Shown here piece after piece: positions 1-5,885 of a stretch of DNA of 6,614 bases; position 1 is the first letter of the stretch, and each line of letters starts with the position of its first letter. Location of the stretch: the NCBI GenBank assembly GCA_017403205.1, contig JAFQOM010000046.1, forward strand, positions 1 to 6,614. Reading direction: 5' to 3'. A program made the position numbers and the translations under genes. Source of the stretch: Clostridia bacterium (lineage in GTDB: Bacteria; Bacillota_A; Clostridia; Christensenellales; UBA1242). The notes beneath the pieces were generated by a model. The model worked only from the letters and a program-made list of their open reading frames with translations. It had not been told where the DNA came from and ran no database searches.

Positions 1-902
1 TGTCCTTTGAAATTTAAAATTAAATTTCCATCGTTAAGCTCTTTTATTGCGCTTCTTATAAATTTTGTGAAAAACTGTATGTTATCTTCAAAATTCCAAT
101 AAGCGGCATACCACTCTACCATTGTAAATTCTTGCAAGTGACTTGGATCCATGCCTTCATTTCTAAAGCATTTTGCAACTTCAAAAACCCTATCAAAACC
201 ACCAGCAATAACCTGTTTTAAATATACTTCTGGAGCAATGCGCAAGTTACAAATTTTATTTAGTGCATTGTGTTTTGTAAAGAAAGGTTTTGCGCTTGCA
301 CCACAAACAGCGCCTTGCAAAATAGGAGTTTCAACTTCTAAAAAGTTGTTTTCTTCTAAAAATCTTCTTAAGAAAGATAAAAATTTGCTGCGTTTCAAAA
401 AGACTTTTCTGCTTTCTTCATTGCTAACTAAATCCATGCATCTTTCACGATATTTTTGGTCTAAGTTTGTCAAGCCGTGAAATTTTTCTGGAAGTGGTAA
501 AATTGCTTTTGATAAAAGTTCAAAGCTTTCTGTTCTAACTGTTTTTTCTCCGGTATGTGTTGTATACAACTCACCAGTAACACCAATAAAGTCGCCAATA
601 TCTACCATTGTTTTGAAAAATGCATATTTTTCTTCATCAATTTCATTTCTACCAATGCTGATTTGAAGCTTTGCATTAATATCTTCTATAGCAAAAAAGC
701 TAAGTTTGCCCATAATTCTTCTAAAAGTTATCCTACCGCAAACACTAACCTTTTTTCCATCTTCCATTGTTTTTGCTTCTTTTAAGGTTGCTGTTCTATC
801 AAACTTTTCAATATATGGGATAATATTTTGTTCTTTAAGTTTTTTAAGCTTTGCCTTCCTAATTTCAATTTCACTAGATAGATTTTGTGTGTTTTGTTCC
901 AT
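1..902 (-). CDS. lysS: Lysyl-tRNA synthetase, class II (partial, 3' end outside window)
   Basis: Charges tRNA-Lys with lysine in the cytoplasm. The frame from ATG at 902 stays open to base 1, giving 300 codons of an expected roughly 490-500. The N-terminal OB-fold anticodon-binding domain spans about residues 50-135 (GRITFRRIMGKLSFF, DFIGVTGELYTTHTGEKTV). The class II linker LPLPEKFHGLTNLDQKYRER lies at 135-154. Motif 1 is near 176-193 (RRFLEENNFLEVETP). The start of the catalytic core contains GASAKPF, and motif 2 is at 246-259 (FRNEG followed by HxxxF). Motif 3 would lie beyond the window. An AGAGG ribosome site at 914-918, 11 nt before the ATG, supports this start. The motif 2 region reads DPSHLQEFT and AAYWNF where the common bacterial enzyme has xxHNPEFT and AYADY, so this is a divergent LysRS subtype. 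Its identity as LysRS is nevertheless secure. Upstream is a terminator-like hairpin and no clear promoter. Confidence 0.96.
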   Translation of the reverse strand, partial: MEQNTQNLSSEIEIRKAKLKKLKEQNIIPYIEKFDRTATLKEAKTMEDGKKVSVCGRITFRRIMGKLSFFAIEDINAKLQISIGRNEIDEEKYAFFKTMVDIGDFIGVTGELYTTHTGEKTVRTESFELLSKAILPLPEKFHGLTNLDQKYRERCMDLVSNEESRKVFLKRSKFLSFLRRFLEENNFLEVETPILQGAVCGASAKPFFTKHNALNKICNLRIAPEVYLKQVIAGGFDRVFEVAKCFRNEGMDPSHLQEFTMVEWYAAYWNFEDNIQFFTKFIRSAIKELNDGNLILNFKG

Positions 903-940
903 AATATAAATTTCCTCTTATTTATGTGTAAAAGCACAAC

Positions 941-972
941 AAAAAGCCTCATATTTTAAAATAAGGCTTTTT
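941..972 (-). terminator. Intrinsic terminator after the DUF1292 gene, just before lysS
   Basis: A perfect 9-bp stem pairs 941-949 with 964-972 (AAAAAGCCT / AGGCTTTTT). A further short AT pairing lies in the loop (952-963 is palindromic). Read on the minus strand, GC-rich pairs are followed by a TTTTT run, the classic Rho-independent form. It lies 31 nt past the DUF1292 stop and only 38 nt before the lysS ATG. The flanking A and T runs mean it could also work in the plus direction. Confidence 0.8.
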
Positions 973-1003
973 GAAATGCGTTAATTTTTTAGCTTAAATT
1001 TAA

Positions 1004-1366
1004 TTAGTCGTTCTTCTTTTTATCGATTTTTTGTTTTTCTTCTTCTTCGTCCATAAGCTTGTTATAAACTTCAAAAACTTTATCAATAATGTCAAAATCC
1101 GAAACAAGATTTAAGTATTCTTCATCTTCTTCGTCTTCTGGCTCTACAACTTCAAAAACCAATGCTTCGTCATCGCCAACGCCTTCAGTTTTTTCGATAG
1201 GTTTTAATATAGCAAATACCCTTTCTTCCAAAGGAATAATAGCAATTTGTTCAAAACTAACTTTTTCACCTTTTTCGTTAAATAAAACAATAGGGCTTGT
1301 ATCGTCTTCATCAAACAAACTATCAATTGGGTTTTTAATTTCTTCATTTTTCAATTGTTCACTCAT
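1004..1366 (-). CDS. DUF1292 family protein (YrzB-like), acidic, function unknown
   Basis: A 120-aa cytoplasmic protein of the DUF1292 family, which in Firmicutes commonly sits next to ruvX. The family core is visible: SPIVLFNEKGEKVSFEQIAIIP, then EERVFAILKPIE, then DEALVFEVVEPEDEEDEEYL, then IIDKVFEVYNKLMDEEEE. The protein is very acidic in the middle and ends in a Lys-rich tail (KQKIDKKKND). No signal peptide, membrane segment or catalytic motif is seen, and the family has no established biochemical function. Two ATGs are in frame, at 1372 (MKMSEQ) and 1366 (MSEQ). The AAAGGAG site lies only 3 nt from the first but 9 nt from the second, so 1366 is preferred. This ribosome site overlaps the ruvX stop codon, implying coupled translation. 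Confidence 0.9.
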   Translation of the reverse strand: MSEQLKNEEIKNPIDSLFDEDDTSPIVLFNEKGEKVSFEQIAIIPLEERVFAILKPIEKTEGVGDDEALVFEVVEPEDEEDEEYLNLVSDFDIIDKVFEVYNKLMDEEEEKQKIDKKKND

Positions 1367-1375
1367 TTTCATAAT

Positions 1376-1382
1376 CTCCTTT
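1376..1382 (-). promoter_or_regulatory. Ribosome binding site of the DUF1292 gene, overlapping the ruvX stop
   Basis: On the minus strand TAAAGGAG combines the ruvX stop codon TAA (1381-1383) with an AAAGGAG Shine-Dalgarno. The spacing of 9 nt to the ATG at 1366, against 3 nt to the ATG at 1372, decides the start in favour of 1366. The overlap suggests that ribosomes finishing ruvX help start the DUF1292 gene. Confidence 0.8.
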
Positions 1383-1794
1383 ATTTTGAAAACATATCTA
1401 AATAATTTTGTAAAATTATTGTAGCAGAAACTTTGTCAATAACTTGTTTGCGTTTTTCTCTGCGCATGTCCGCTTCAATTAACAACCTTTCGGCCGAAAC
1501 ACTTGTAAGACGCTCATCTAAATATTTAATAGTTAAGCCAGATGCCTTTTCTAATTTACTACCAAACTCTCTTGTAGCAATTGCTCTTTCGCCCTCTGTG
1601 CCATCCATATTCATTGGCAACCCCAAAACTATAGTGTCTACTTCTCTTTCTTTAGCAAGGTTGCAGATATATTTAATGTCCACTTCTTCGTCTCGCCTAG
1701 TGTATGTTTCATACCCATTGGCAATTATGTTAAGAAGGTCACTAAAAGCAATACCTATTCTTACCTCGCCATAATCTAGCGCCATTTTTCGCAT
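1381..1794 (-). CDS. ruvX: Putative pre-16S rRNA nuclease / Holliday junction resolvase-like RuvX (YqgF, YrrK)
   Basis: A 137-aa RNase H-like fold protein of the YqgF family, linked by family knowledge to 16S rRNA 5'-end maturation and, in some bacteria, annotated as a Holliday junction resolvase. The family motifs are all present: LDYGEVRIG at 6-14 with catalytic-type Asp7, VLGLPMNMDGTEG at 56-68, YLDERLTS at 91-98 with Glu94, and DKVSATIILQNYLD at 120-133 with Asp120. The frame could begin 13 codons upstream at 1833, but that extension (MLIIILLKLKDFL) has no ribosome site and does not belong to the family. ATG 1794 has AAAGGA at 1802-1807, 7 nt away, and gives the canonical N-terminus MRKMALD. 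The gene is cotranscribed with the DUF1292 gene, with 14 nt between stop and start. Many Firmicutes carry the small ireB (yrzL) gene just upstream; it is absent here. Confidence 0.95.
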   Translation of the reverse strand: MRKMALDYGEVRIGIAFSDLLNIIANGYETYTRRDEEVDIKYICNLAKEREVDTIVLGLPMNMDGTEGERAIATREFGSKLEKASGLTIKYLDERLTSVSAERLLIEADMRREKRKQVIDKVSATIILQNYLDMFSK

Positions 1795-1837
1795 AAGAAA
1801 ATCCTTTAGTTTTAACAAAATTATTATTAACAATTGT

Positions 1838-1846
1838 ATTTTAACA
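1838..1846 (-). promoter_or_regulatory. Probable extended -10 promoter of ruvX-DUF1292
   Basis: The minus strand carries TGT-TAAAAT, an extended -10 element. The -35 position 17 nt upstream (1861-1866) reads only TTTTAA, which is weak. Transcription would start near 1831, giving a 5' UTR of about 35 nt. The site lies between the tsf terminator and ruvX, where a promoter is expected. Confidence 0.5.
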
Positions 1847-1897
1847 CAAACATAAAAAAATTAAAAGTGTTTTATAAAATCTAAATGATTTTTTTAT

Positions 1898-1932
1898 AAA
1901 AAAGATGTAAGAGAAATTTTCTTACATCTTTT
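1898..1932 (-). terminator. Intrinsic terminator of the rpsB-tsf operon
   Basis: A 13-bp perfect stem pairs 1900-1912 with 1920-1932 (core AAGATGTAAG / CTTACATCTT) around a 7-nt loop. It is followed on the minus strand by a run of six Ts (1903-1898). It lies 14 nt after the tsf stop and ends the operon before ruvX. Confidence 0.9.
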
Positions 1933-1946
1933 GTTTTTTAATAAAA

Positions 1947-2597
1947 TTATTTACCGTTAACTTGGCTCATAACTTCTTCTGCAAAGTCATCTTTACGTTT
2001 TTCTAAGCCTTCACCCATTTCAAATCTAACAAAACGTCTGATTGAAATTTTTTCGCCAATTTTTAATGTAGCTTCTGTGATTAAGTCAGAGATTGTTTTT
2101 GAAGGATCTTTTACAAATTCTTGTTCCATCAAACATACTTCTTTGTAATATTTTTTAATTCTGCCTTCAACCATTTTTTCTGCAATGTTTTGTGGCTTTC
2201 CTTCGTTCTTTGCTTGTGCAATTAAAATTTCTTTTTCTTTTTCAACGTTCTCTTGTGGAACTTCTTCTATTCTAACATATTCTGGTTTAGCTGCAGCAAT
2301 TTGCATAGCAACATCTTTAACTAATTCGTTAAAAGCTTCGCCTTTAGCAACAAAGTCTGTTTCGCAGTTAATTTCTACTAAAACACCAATTTTTCCGCCC
2401 ATGTGGATGTAGCTACCTACAACACCTTCACCTGCAATTCTTGATGCTTTTTTGTTAACAGCAGCAATGCCTTTTTCACGCAAATAAGCAATAGCTTTTT
2501 CCATGTTTCCATCATTTTCTTTAAGTGCTTTTTGACAATCTTGAATACCAGCACCTGTTTTTGCTCTAAGTTCTTTAATATCACTTGCATTAATCAT
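1947..2597 (-). CDS. tsf: Translation elongation factor Ts, compact form
   Basis: A guanine nucleotide exchange factor that recycles EF-Tu-GDP to EF-Tu-GTP in the cytoplasm. The 216-aa product starts with the UBA-like domain ([19 protein letters not shown], residues 7-25; then [17 protein letters not shown]). This is followed by the core with the EF-Tu contact motif TDFVAK at 80-85 (Thr80-Asp81-Phe82) and a single coiled-coil/second half ending in [19 protein letters not shown]. Many bacterial EF-Ts are about 280-300 aa. This one matches the short type, with one core subdomain reduced, as known in Thermus and various Firmicutes, so it is not a truncation. The start ATG has AAGGAG at 2608-2613 with a 10-nt spacer. 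It follows rpsB by 47 nt in the usual order and is followed directly by a terminator rather than pyrH-frr. Confidence 0.98.
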   Translation of the reverse strand: MINASDIKELRAKTGAGIQDCQKALKENDGNMEKAIAYLREKGIAAVNKKASRIAGEGVVGSYIHMGGKIGVLVEINCETDFVAKGEAFNELVKDVAMQIAAAKPEYVRIEEVPQENVEKEKEILIAQAKNEGKPQNIAEKMVEGRIKKYYKEVCLMEQEFVKDPSKTISDLITEATLKIGEKISIRRFVRFEMGEGLEKRKDDFAEEVMSQVNGK

Positions 2598-2613
2598 AAT
2601 TAATTTTCTCCTT

Positions 2614-2633
2614 AATTTGTTTAAATTTGTTTA
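2614..2633. repeat. Two tandem 10-bp units in the rpsB-tsf spacer
   Basis: The plus strand carries AATTTGTTTA twice without a gap (2614-2623 and 2624-2633), just upstream of the tsf ribosome site. It is AT-rich and short, so it may have no function. Confidence 0.5.
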
Positions 2634-2644
2634 AGTACAAAAAA

Positions 2645-3427
2645 TTAGTCATTTTGAGCTGGTTTTTCTGTGTTTTCAGCCATAGCTTCAGCCATATTAA
2701 CAGCTTCAACTTCTTCAGCATTTTCTTCTACATTTCTAAGAGAAACGCCTTCTTTTGCTTCGATAACAGCATCTGCCATTGCACTAACAATAAGCTTAAC
2801 TGCTCTGATAGCATCATCATTTGCTGGAATTGGATAATCAACATCATCTGGATCACAGTTTGTGTCTACAATACCAACGATTGGAATATTTAAAGCGCGT
2901 GCTTCTTTAACAGCAATATGTTCTTTTTTAGGATCAACTATAAACATAACACCAGGAAGTTCTGGCATGTCTTTAATTCCGCCTAAACCATTTTCAAGTT
3001 TTTCTTTTTCTTTTTTAAGTTTTGCAACTTCTTTTTTAGGTAATAATTCAAACTCACCAACTTGTTCCATTTGTTCAAGTTTGTTAAGTCTTGCGATACG
3101 AGTTTTGATTGTTTTGAAGTTTGTAAGTGTTCCACCTAACCAACGGTTAACAATGTAAAACATTCCGCATCTTTTTGCATCTTGCTCAATAGCTTCTTGA
3201 GCTTGTTTTTTTGTTCCTACAAACAAAATGTTTTTGCCACTTGCAACCATATCTCTAATAAAGTAATATGCTTTGTCGCAAAGTGCTGAAGTATCCTCCA
3301 AATTAATAATATGAATATCATTTCTTGTTGTGAAGATATACTTCTTCATTTTTGGGTTCCATTTATTTGATTGGTGACCAAAGTGAACCCCTGCCTCTAA
3401 TAATTGTTTCATTGAAATTACTGGCAT
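2645..3427 (-). CDS. rpsB: 30S ribosomal protein S2
   Basis: A 30S subunit protein that binds the head-body junction of 16S rRNA and is needed for S1 or mRNA docking. At 260 aa its length is usual. It opens with the family signature [16 protein letters not shown] (residues 4-19), then [41 protein letters not shown] and the C-terminal signature [23 protein letters not shown]. The last 40 or so residues form an acidic, Ala/Glu-rich tail ([16 protein letters not shown]) that is variable in the family. The start has an exceptionally good AAGGAGGA site at 3438-3445, with a 10-nt spacer. It is the first gene of an rpsB-tsf operon with a leader of about 175 nt. Confidence 0.98.
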   Translation of the reverse strand: MPVISMKQLLEAGVHFGHQSNKWNPKMKKYIFTTRNDIHIINLEDTSALCDKAYYFIRDMVASGKNILFVGTKKQAQEAIEQDAKRCGMFYIVNRWLGGTLTNFKTIKTRIARLNKLEQMEQVGEFELLPKKEVAKLKKEKEKLENGLGGIKDMPELPGVMFIVDPKKEHIAVKEARALNIPIVGIVDTNCDPDDVDYPIPANDDAIRAVKLIVSAMADAVIEAKEGVSLRNVEENAEEVEAVNMAEAMAENTEKPAQND

Positions 3428-3605
3428 ATATATAAATTCCTCCTTCTTGTTAATCCTCCCTAAAAATCAGCAATTTAAAATGCTTTTTACCACTTATTAA
3501 AAATAAAAACTTAATCTTTCTGGAAAAATTGCAGCACACCGTTAAGATTAATTTTTTGTTTTTAACTTATAGCACAAGAAAAATTTTTAGGTGCGAATTT
3601 TAAAC
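3428..3605 (-). promoter_or_regulatory. Long rpsB leader with hairpin, possible autoregulatory region
   Basis: If transcription starts near 3605, the rpsB mRNA has an untranslated leader of about 175 nt. It holds a perfect 8-bp stem, TTAATCTT / AAGATTAA (3544-3551 with 3511-3518), around a 25-nt loop containing CGGTGTGCTGC, which is GC-rich for this genome. AAAAA / TTTTT runs on either side could lengthen the stem. A weaker stem with a following T5 run lies at 3462-3488. Two purine tracts precede the ATG: the real AAGGAGGA and a second GGGAGGA at 3454-3460 with no start codon in range. S2 autoregulates through its leader in gammaproteobacteria; extending that to this sequence is an inference. 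Confidence 0.45.
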
Positions 3606-3611
3606 TTTGAG

Positions 3612-3640
3612 AGTATAACACACAAAAAAAAATTATGCAA
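3612..3640 (-). promoter_or_regulatory. Sigma-A-like promoter of rpsB-tsf, inside the iscU terminator
   Basis: Minus strand: -35 TTGCAT at 3640-3635, exactly 17 nt of spacer, then an extended -10 TGT-TATACT at 3620-3612. The -35 lies in the downstream arm of the iscU terminator stem, and the T-run of that terminator forms most of the spacer. Predicted start near 3605. It is the best promoter match in the iscU-rpsB gap; a second extended -10 (TGC-TATAAG, 3574-3566) lacks a -35. Confidence 0.7.
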
Positions 3641-3662
3641 TAGTTTTTGCATAATTTTTTTT
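3624..3662 (-). terminator. Intrinsic terminator of iscS-iscU
   Basis: An 8-bp core stem TTATGCAA / TTGCATAA (3633-3640 with 3647-3654) with a 6-nt loop is extended by a 9-nt A run (3624-3632) and an 8-nt T run (3655-3662) that can pair. In minus-strand RNA the hairpin is followed by about nine Us. Its symmetry allows termination in both directions. It lies about 36 nt past the iscU stop. Confidence 0.88.
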
Positions 3663-3697
3663 GTATTTTGTCGCAAATTAAAAGGTTTTTATTCTTT

Positions 3698-4090
3698 TTA
3701 ATCTTTAGTTGATTTTTGTTTTTTTTCTTCTCTTTTTTTATAGTCTGCAACTGCAGCAGCAATAGCATCCTGAGCCATCAAAGAACAGTGGATTTTTTGT
3801 TCTGGCAATTCGCCCAGCTCGTTTACTACGTCTTGATGTGTAATTTTTAAAGCCTCGTCAATTGTTTTATCTTTAATAAGATCCATAGCAACATCGCTTG
3901 ATGCAATGGCCGCAGCACAACCAAATGTTTTAAACTTTGCATTAGCAATTTTATTGCCTTCTATTTTTAAGTAAACTTTAATTATATCTCCGCAAGTTGC
4001 ATTACCTACAACACCTACCCCACTTGCACCTTTTATAAGGCCAACATTTTTTGGATTTGTAAATCTACTTATAACTTCCTCTGAATACAT
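3698..4090 (-). CDS. iscU: Iron-sulfur cluster scaffold protein, IscU/NifU N-terminal type
   Basis: A cytoplasmic scaffold on which Fe-S clusters are built with sulfur from the adjacent IscS. The 130-aa protein has the three conserved cluster-ligand cysteines and the conserved aspartate: NATCGD (Cys33, Asp35), TFGCAAAIASS (Cys58) and KIHCSLMAQDAI (Cys102). The 43-residue gap between Cys58 and Cys102 fits IscU and lacks the insertion of SufU. The motif that binds the HscA chaperone in proteobacterial IscU (LPPVK) reads LPEQK at 95-99. The tail KKREEKKQKSTKD is basic. Start choice: the frame extends to a GTG at 4108, but that codon lies upstream of the AGAGGAG ribosome site (4098-4104). ATG 4090 has a 7-nt spacer and the family start MYSEEV; ATG 4093 (4 nt) is the alternative. 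It follows iscS by 40 nt. Confidence 0.96.
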   Translation of the reverse strand: MYSEEVISRFTNPKNVGLIKGASGVGVVGNATCGDIIKVYLKIEGNKIANAKFKTFGCAAAIASSDVAMDLIKDKTIDEALKITHQDVVNELGELPEQKIHCSLMAQDAIAAAVADYKKREEKKQKSTKD

Positions 4091-4097
4091 CATAAAA

Positions 4098-4104
4098 CTC
4101 CTCT
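4098..4104 (-). promoter_or_regulatory. Ribosome binding site that sets the iscU start
   Basis: AGAGGAG on the minus strand lies inside the longest open frame, so the upstream GTG at 4108 cannot be its start. Spacing is 4 nt to ATG 4093 and 7 nt to ATG 4090, favouring the latter. Confidence 0.75.
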
Positions 4105-4130
4105 TCACGACTAAAATCTGTTTTTATAAA

Positions 4131-5312
4131 TTATTTATTTGTACTTGATTTTCTTGATGGTTTTAGTGGAGACATTTGTCTTAACTTGGCAACACCTTTT
4201 TTTACTACATCTAAAACATAATCAAGTTCTTCTACCGTGTTGTTTGCCCCAAATGAAAACCTAATTGTTCCTTGTGCTACTTCTGGTTGTAAACCAATTG
4301 CTTTTAAAACATGGCTTTTTTCTTGAGATCCTGTTGAACACGCTGAACCTGTAGATACTGCAATACCATTTAAGTCTAACATTAACATTAAACTTTCGCC
4401 CTCTATGAAGCTAAATGATACACTTAAAATTCCTGGTAATGATTGAGAGTGGTGACCATTAATAACTATATGTTCAATACTCTTTAAAAGATTTGCAGCA
4501 AAATATTCTTTAAGTTTTTTGATTTTTTTGTTAGTTACCACATAATCTTTTACAATGTTTTCTACTGCCTTACCAAGACCAACAATAGAGGCAACATTTA
4601 ATGTTCCTGCTCTTTTACCCTTTTCTTGCGTTCCACCTACAATAAGAGGATCTATTCTCACACCTTTTTTTACATATAAGGCGCCTACACCCTTTGGAGC
4701 GTGAATTTTGTGACCACTTATAGTCAACGCATCAACATCAAGGTCTTTAACATCTATTCTAAAACTGCCTATTGCTTGAACAGCATCTGTATGAAATAAA
4801 ACATTTTTTTCGTGTGCTAATTTAGAAATTGTTTTAAGATTTTGAATTGTGCCAATTTCGTTGTTAGCAGCCATGATACTTACTAAAATTGTTTTTTGAC
4901 CTATATAATGAATTAAATCTGCTATATTAACAAGACCATACTTATCAACTGGAAGATAGGTAACCTCAAAACCAAGCTTTTCTAGCGTTTTGCAAGTATC
5001 TAAAACACTTTTATGCTCTATTTGAGATGTAATAATGTGATTGCCTCTTGATTTGTTTGCAAGTGCAAGGCCAATTAACGCCCAGTTGTTTGCCTCTGTT
5101 CCACCTGATGTAAAATAAATTTCACTTCTATCTGCGTTAATTCCGCTTGCTACTCTATCTCTTGCTTTGTCAATTAAATTAAGAGCTTCCCTACCAAAAG
5201 AGTGAAGATTGTTTGGGTTTCCATAAACCTCACCAAGCACCGGCAACATCTCTGTTAATACATCGCTTGAAATATTTGTTGTTGAAGCATTATCTAAATA
5301 AATTTTTTGCAT
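4131..5312 (-). CDS. iscS: Cysteine desulfurase, IscS/NifS type (group I)
   Basis: A PLP-dependent enzyme that removes sulfur from L-cysteine, leaving alanine and an enzyme-bound persulfide passed to IscU and to tRNA thiolation enzymes. The 393-aa class V aminotransferase fold shows IYLDNASTT at 4-12, the PLP phosphate-binding SGGTEANN at 69-76, His100 in SQIEHKSV, DAVQA with Asp176 and Gln179, and the Schiff-base lysine Lys202 in SGHKIHAPKG. It also shows GGTQEKGKRAGTLN at 226-239 and the persulfide cysteine Cys325 in STGSACSTGS on a long flexible loop (group I). All catalytic residues are intact. The start ATG 5312 has TTGGAG (GGAG at 5321-5324) with an 8-nt spacer. It is first in an iscS-iscU operon behind a strong promoter. 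No iscR, hscAB or fdx is present, so this is not a full proteobacterial isc locus; nifS is an equally fair label. Confidence 0.97.
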   Translation of the reverse strand: MQKIYLDNASTTNISSDVLTEMLPVLGEVYGNPNNLHSFGREALNLIDKARDRVASGINADRSEIYFTSGGTEANNWALIGLALANKSRGNHIITSQIEHKSVLDTCKTLEKLGFEVTYLPVDKYGLVNIADLIHYIGQKTILVSIMAANNEIGTIQNLKTISKLAHEKNVLFHTDAVQAIGSFRIDVKDLDVDALTISGHKIHAPKGVGALYVKKGVRIDPLIVGGTQEKGKRAGTLNVASIVGLGKAVENIVKDYVVTNKKIKKLKEYFAANLLKSIEHIVINGHHSQSLPGILSVSFSFIEGESLMLMLDLNGIAVSTGSACSTGSQEKSHVLKAIGLQPEVAQGTIRFSFGANNTVEELDYVLDVVKKGVAKLRQMSPLKPSRKSSTNK

Positions 5313-5375
5313 GATTTAATCTCCAAATTAACTTTAATTTTTTAGTTATAGCAAAAACCATTAAAATCTAACAAA

Positions 5376-5404
5376 ATTTTAACAAACAAGAGGTTTTTTG
5401 TCAA
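5376..5404 (-). promoter_or_regulatory. Strong sigma-A-like promoter of iscS-iscU
   Basis: Minus strand: a perfect -35 TTGACA (5404-5399), a 17-nt spacer, and -10 TAAAAT (5381-5376) preceded by TGT (extended -10). Predicted start near 5369, with a 5' UTR of about 57 nt. No IscR type 1 palindrome was recognised around it. Confidence 0.85.
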
Positions 5405-5441
5405 TACTGATAATAACGGCATAATGCACATAGTTATATAT

Positions 5442-5483
5442 AAAAAAGGGCTTTAATGATTTTACTTAATAATCATTAAGGCC
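5442..5483 (-). terminator. Intrinsic terminator of trxA
   Basis: A 13-bp stem with one mismatch pairs 5449-5461 with 5471-5483 (minus-strand arms GGCCTTAATGATT / AATCATTAAAGCC) around a 9-nt loop. Six Ts follow on the minus strand (5447-5442). It begins 14 nt after the trxA stop and separates trxA from iscS. Confidence 0.88.
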
Positions 5484-5497
5484 ACTTTTAAATTTAA

Positions 5498-5812
5498 CTA
5501 AACATTTTTTATTGCATCTAAAATTTGATCTTTTTGACGCAAACCAACAAGTCTGTCTACTTCCTTACCATCTTTAAAAATAATCATTGTAGGAACACTC
5601 ATTACATTAAATTGTTTTGCAACTTCTAAACTATCGTCAATATCAAGCTTTGCAATTGATGCGTTTTCTGGCAATTCTTCTGCAACATTTTCTAGTATAG
5701 GAGACAACATTTTACATGGTCCACACCATGTAGCATAAAAGTCAACAAGAACAACTTGGCTTTGTTTTAAAGTATTATCAAACTCTTCTGTATTTGTGTG
5801 TAATATTTCCAT
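5498..5812 (-). CDS. trxA: Thioredoxin
   Basis: A small cytoplasmic dithiol-disulfide oxidoreductase that passes electrons from thioredoxin reductase to target proteins. At 104 aa it is a standard single-domain thioredoxin. The active site WCGPC is at 29-33 (redox Cys30 and Cys33) in the context VVLVDFYATWCGPCKML, with the buried Asp24. The cis-proline Pro74 is in MSVPTMIIFKDG, followed by the VGLRQKDQI helix. It has no signal peptide or transmembrane segment, so it is not a secreted resA/tlpA type. The start ATG has AAGGGG at 5821-5826 with an 8-nt spacer. It uses a TAG stop, while the other complete genes here use TAA. With its own promoter and terminator it looks monocistronic, although read-through from hslU is possible. 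Confidence 0.97.
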   Translation of the reverse strand: MEILHTNTEEFDNTLKQSQVVLVDFYATWCGPCKMLSPILENVAEELPENASIAKLDIDDSLEVAKQFNVMSVPTMIIFKDGKEVDRLVGLRQKDQILDAIKNV

Positions 5813-5885
5813 AATTTTATCCCCTTACATATTGTTTGTTTATTAATATAAAAAATTTCATATTAAAAAATATTTTATTGATTTT

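Noticed and set aside
151..909. Plus-strand open frames at 151-480, 555-785 and 706-909
   Set aside because: They lie opposite lysS, whose conserved protein reads through the whole region on the minus strand. They have no ribosome site or family motif.
1089..1774. Plus-strand open frames at 1089-1424 and 1433-1774
   Set aside because: Antisense shadows of the DUF1292 gene and ruvX; their Ser-rich composition mirrors acidic codons on the other strand.
1795..1833. Longer ruvX start at ATG 1833
   Set aside because: No Shine-Dalgarno precedes it, it adds 13 hydrophobic residues outside the family, and it would place the start before the good AAAGGA site used by ATG 1794.
2185..3158. Plus-strand open frames at 2185-2412, 2627-2893 and 2862-3158
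   Set aside because: Antisense shadows of tsf and rpsB with no plausible start signals.
3562..3768. Minus-strand 68-codon frame overlapping the iscU 3' end and the rpsB leader
   Set aside because: Low-complexity Lys/Leu-rich translation that runs through the iscU terminator and the predicted rpsB promoter, out of frame with iscU. It has no ribosome site.
4091..4108. Longer iscU start at GTG 4108
   Set aside because: The GTG precedes the AGAGGAG ribosome site, and the added residues are not found in the family.
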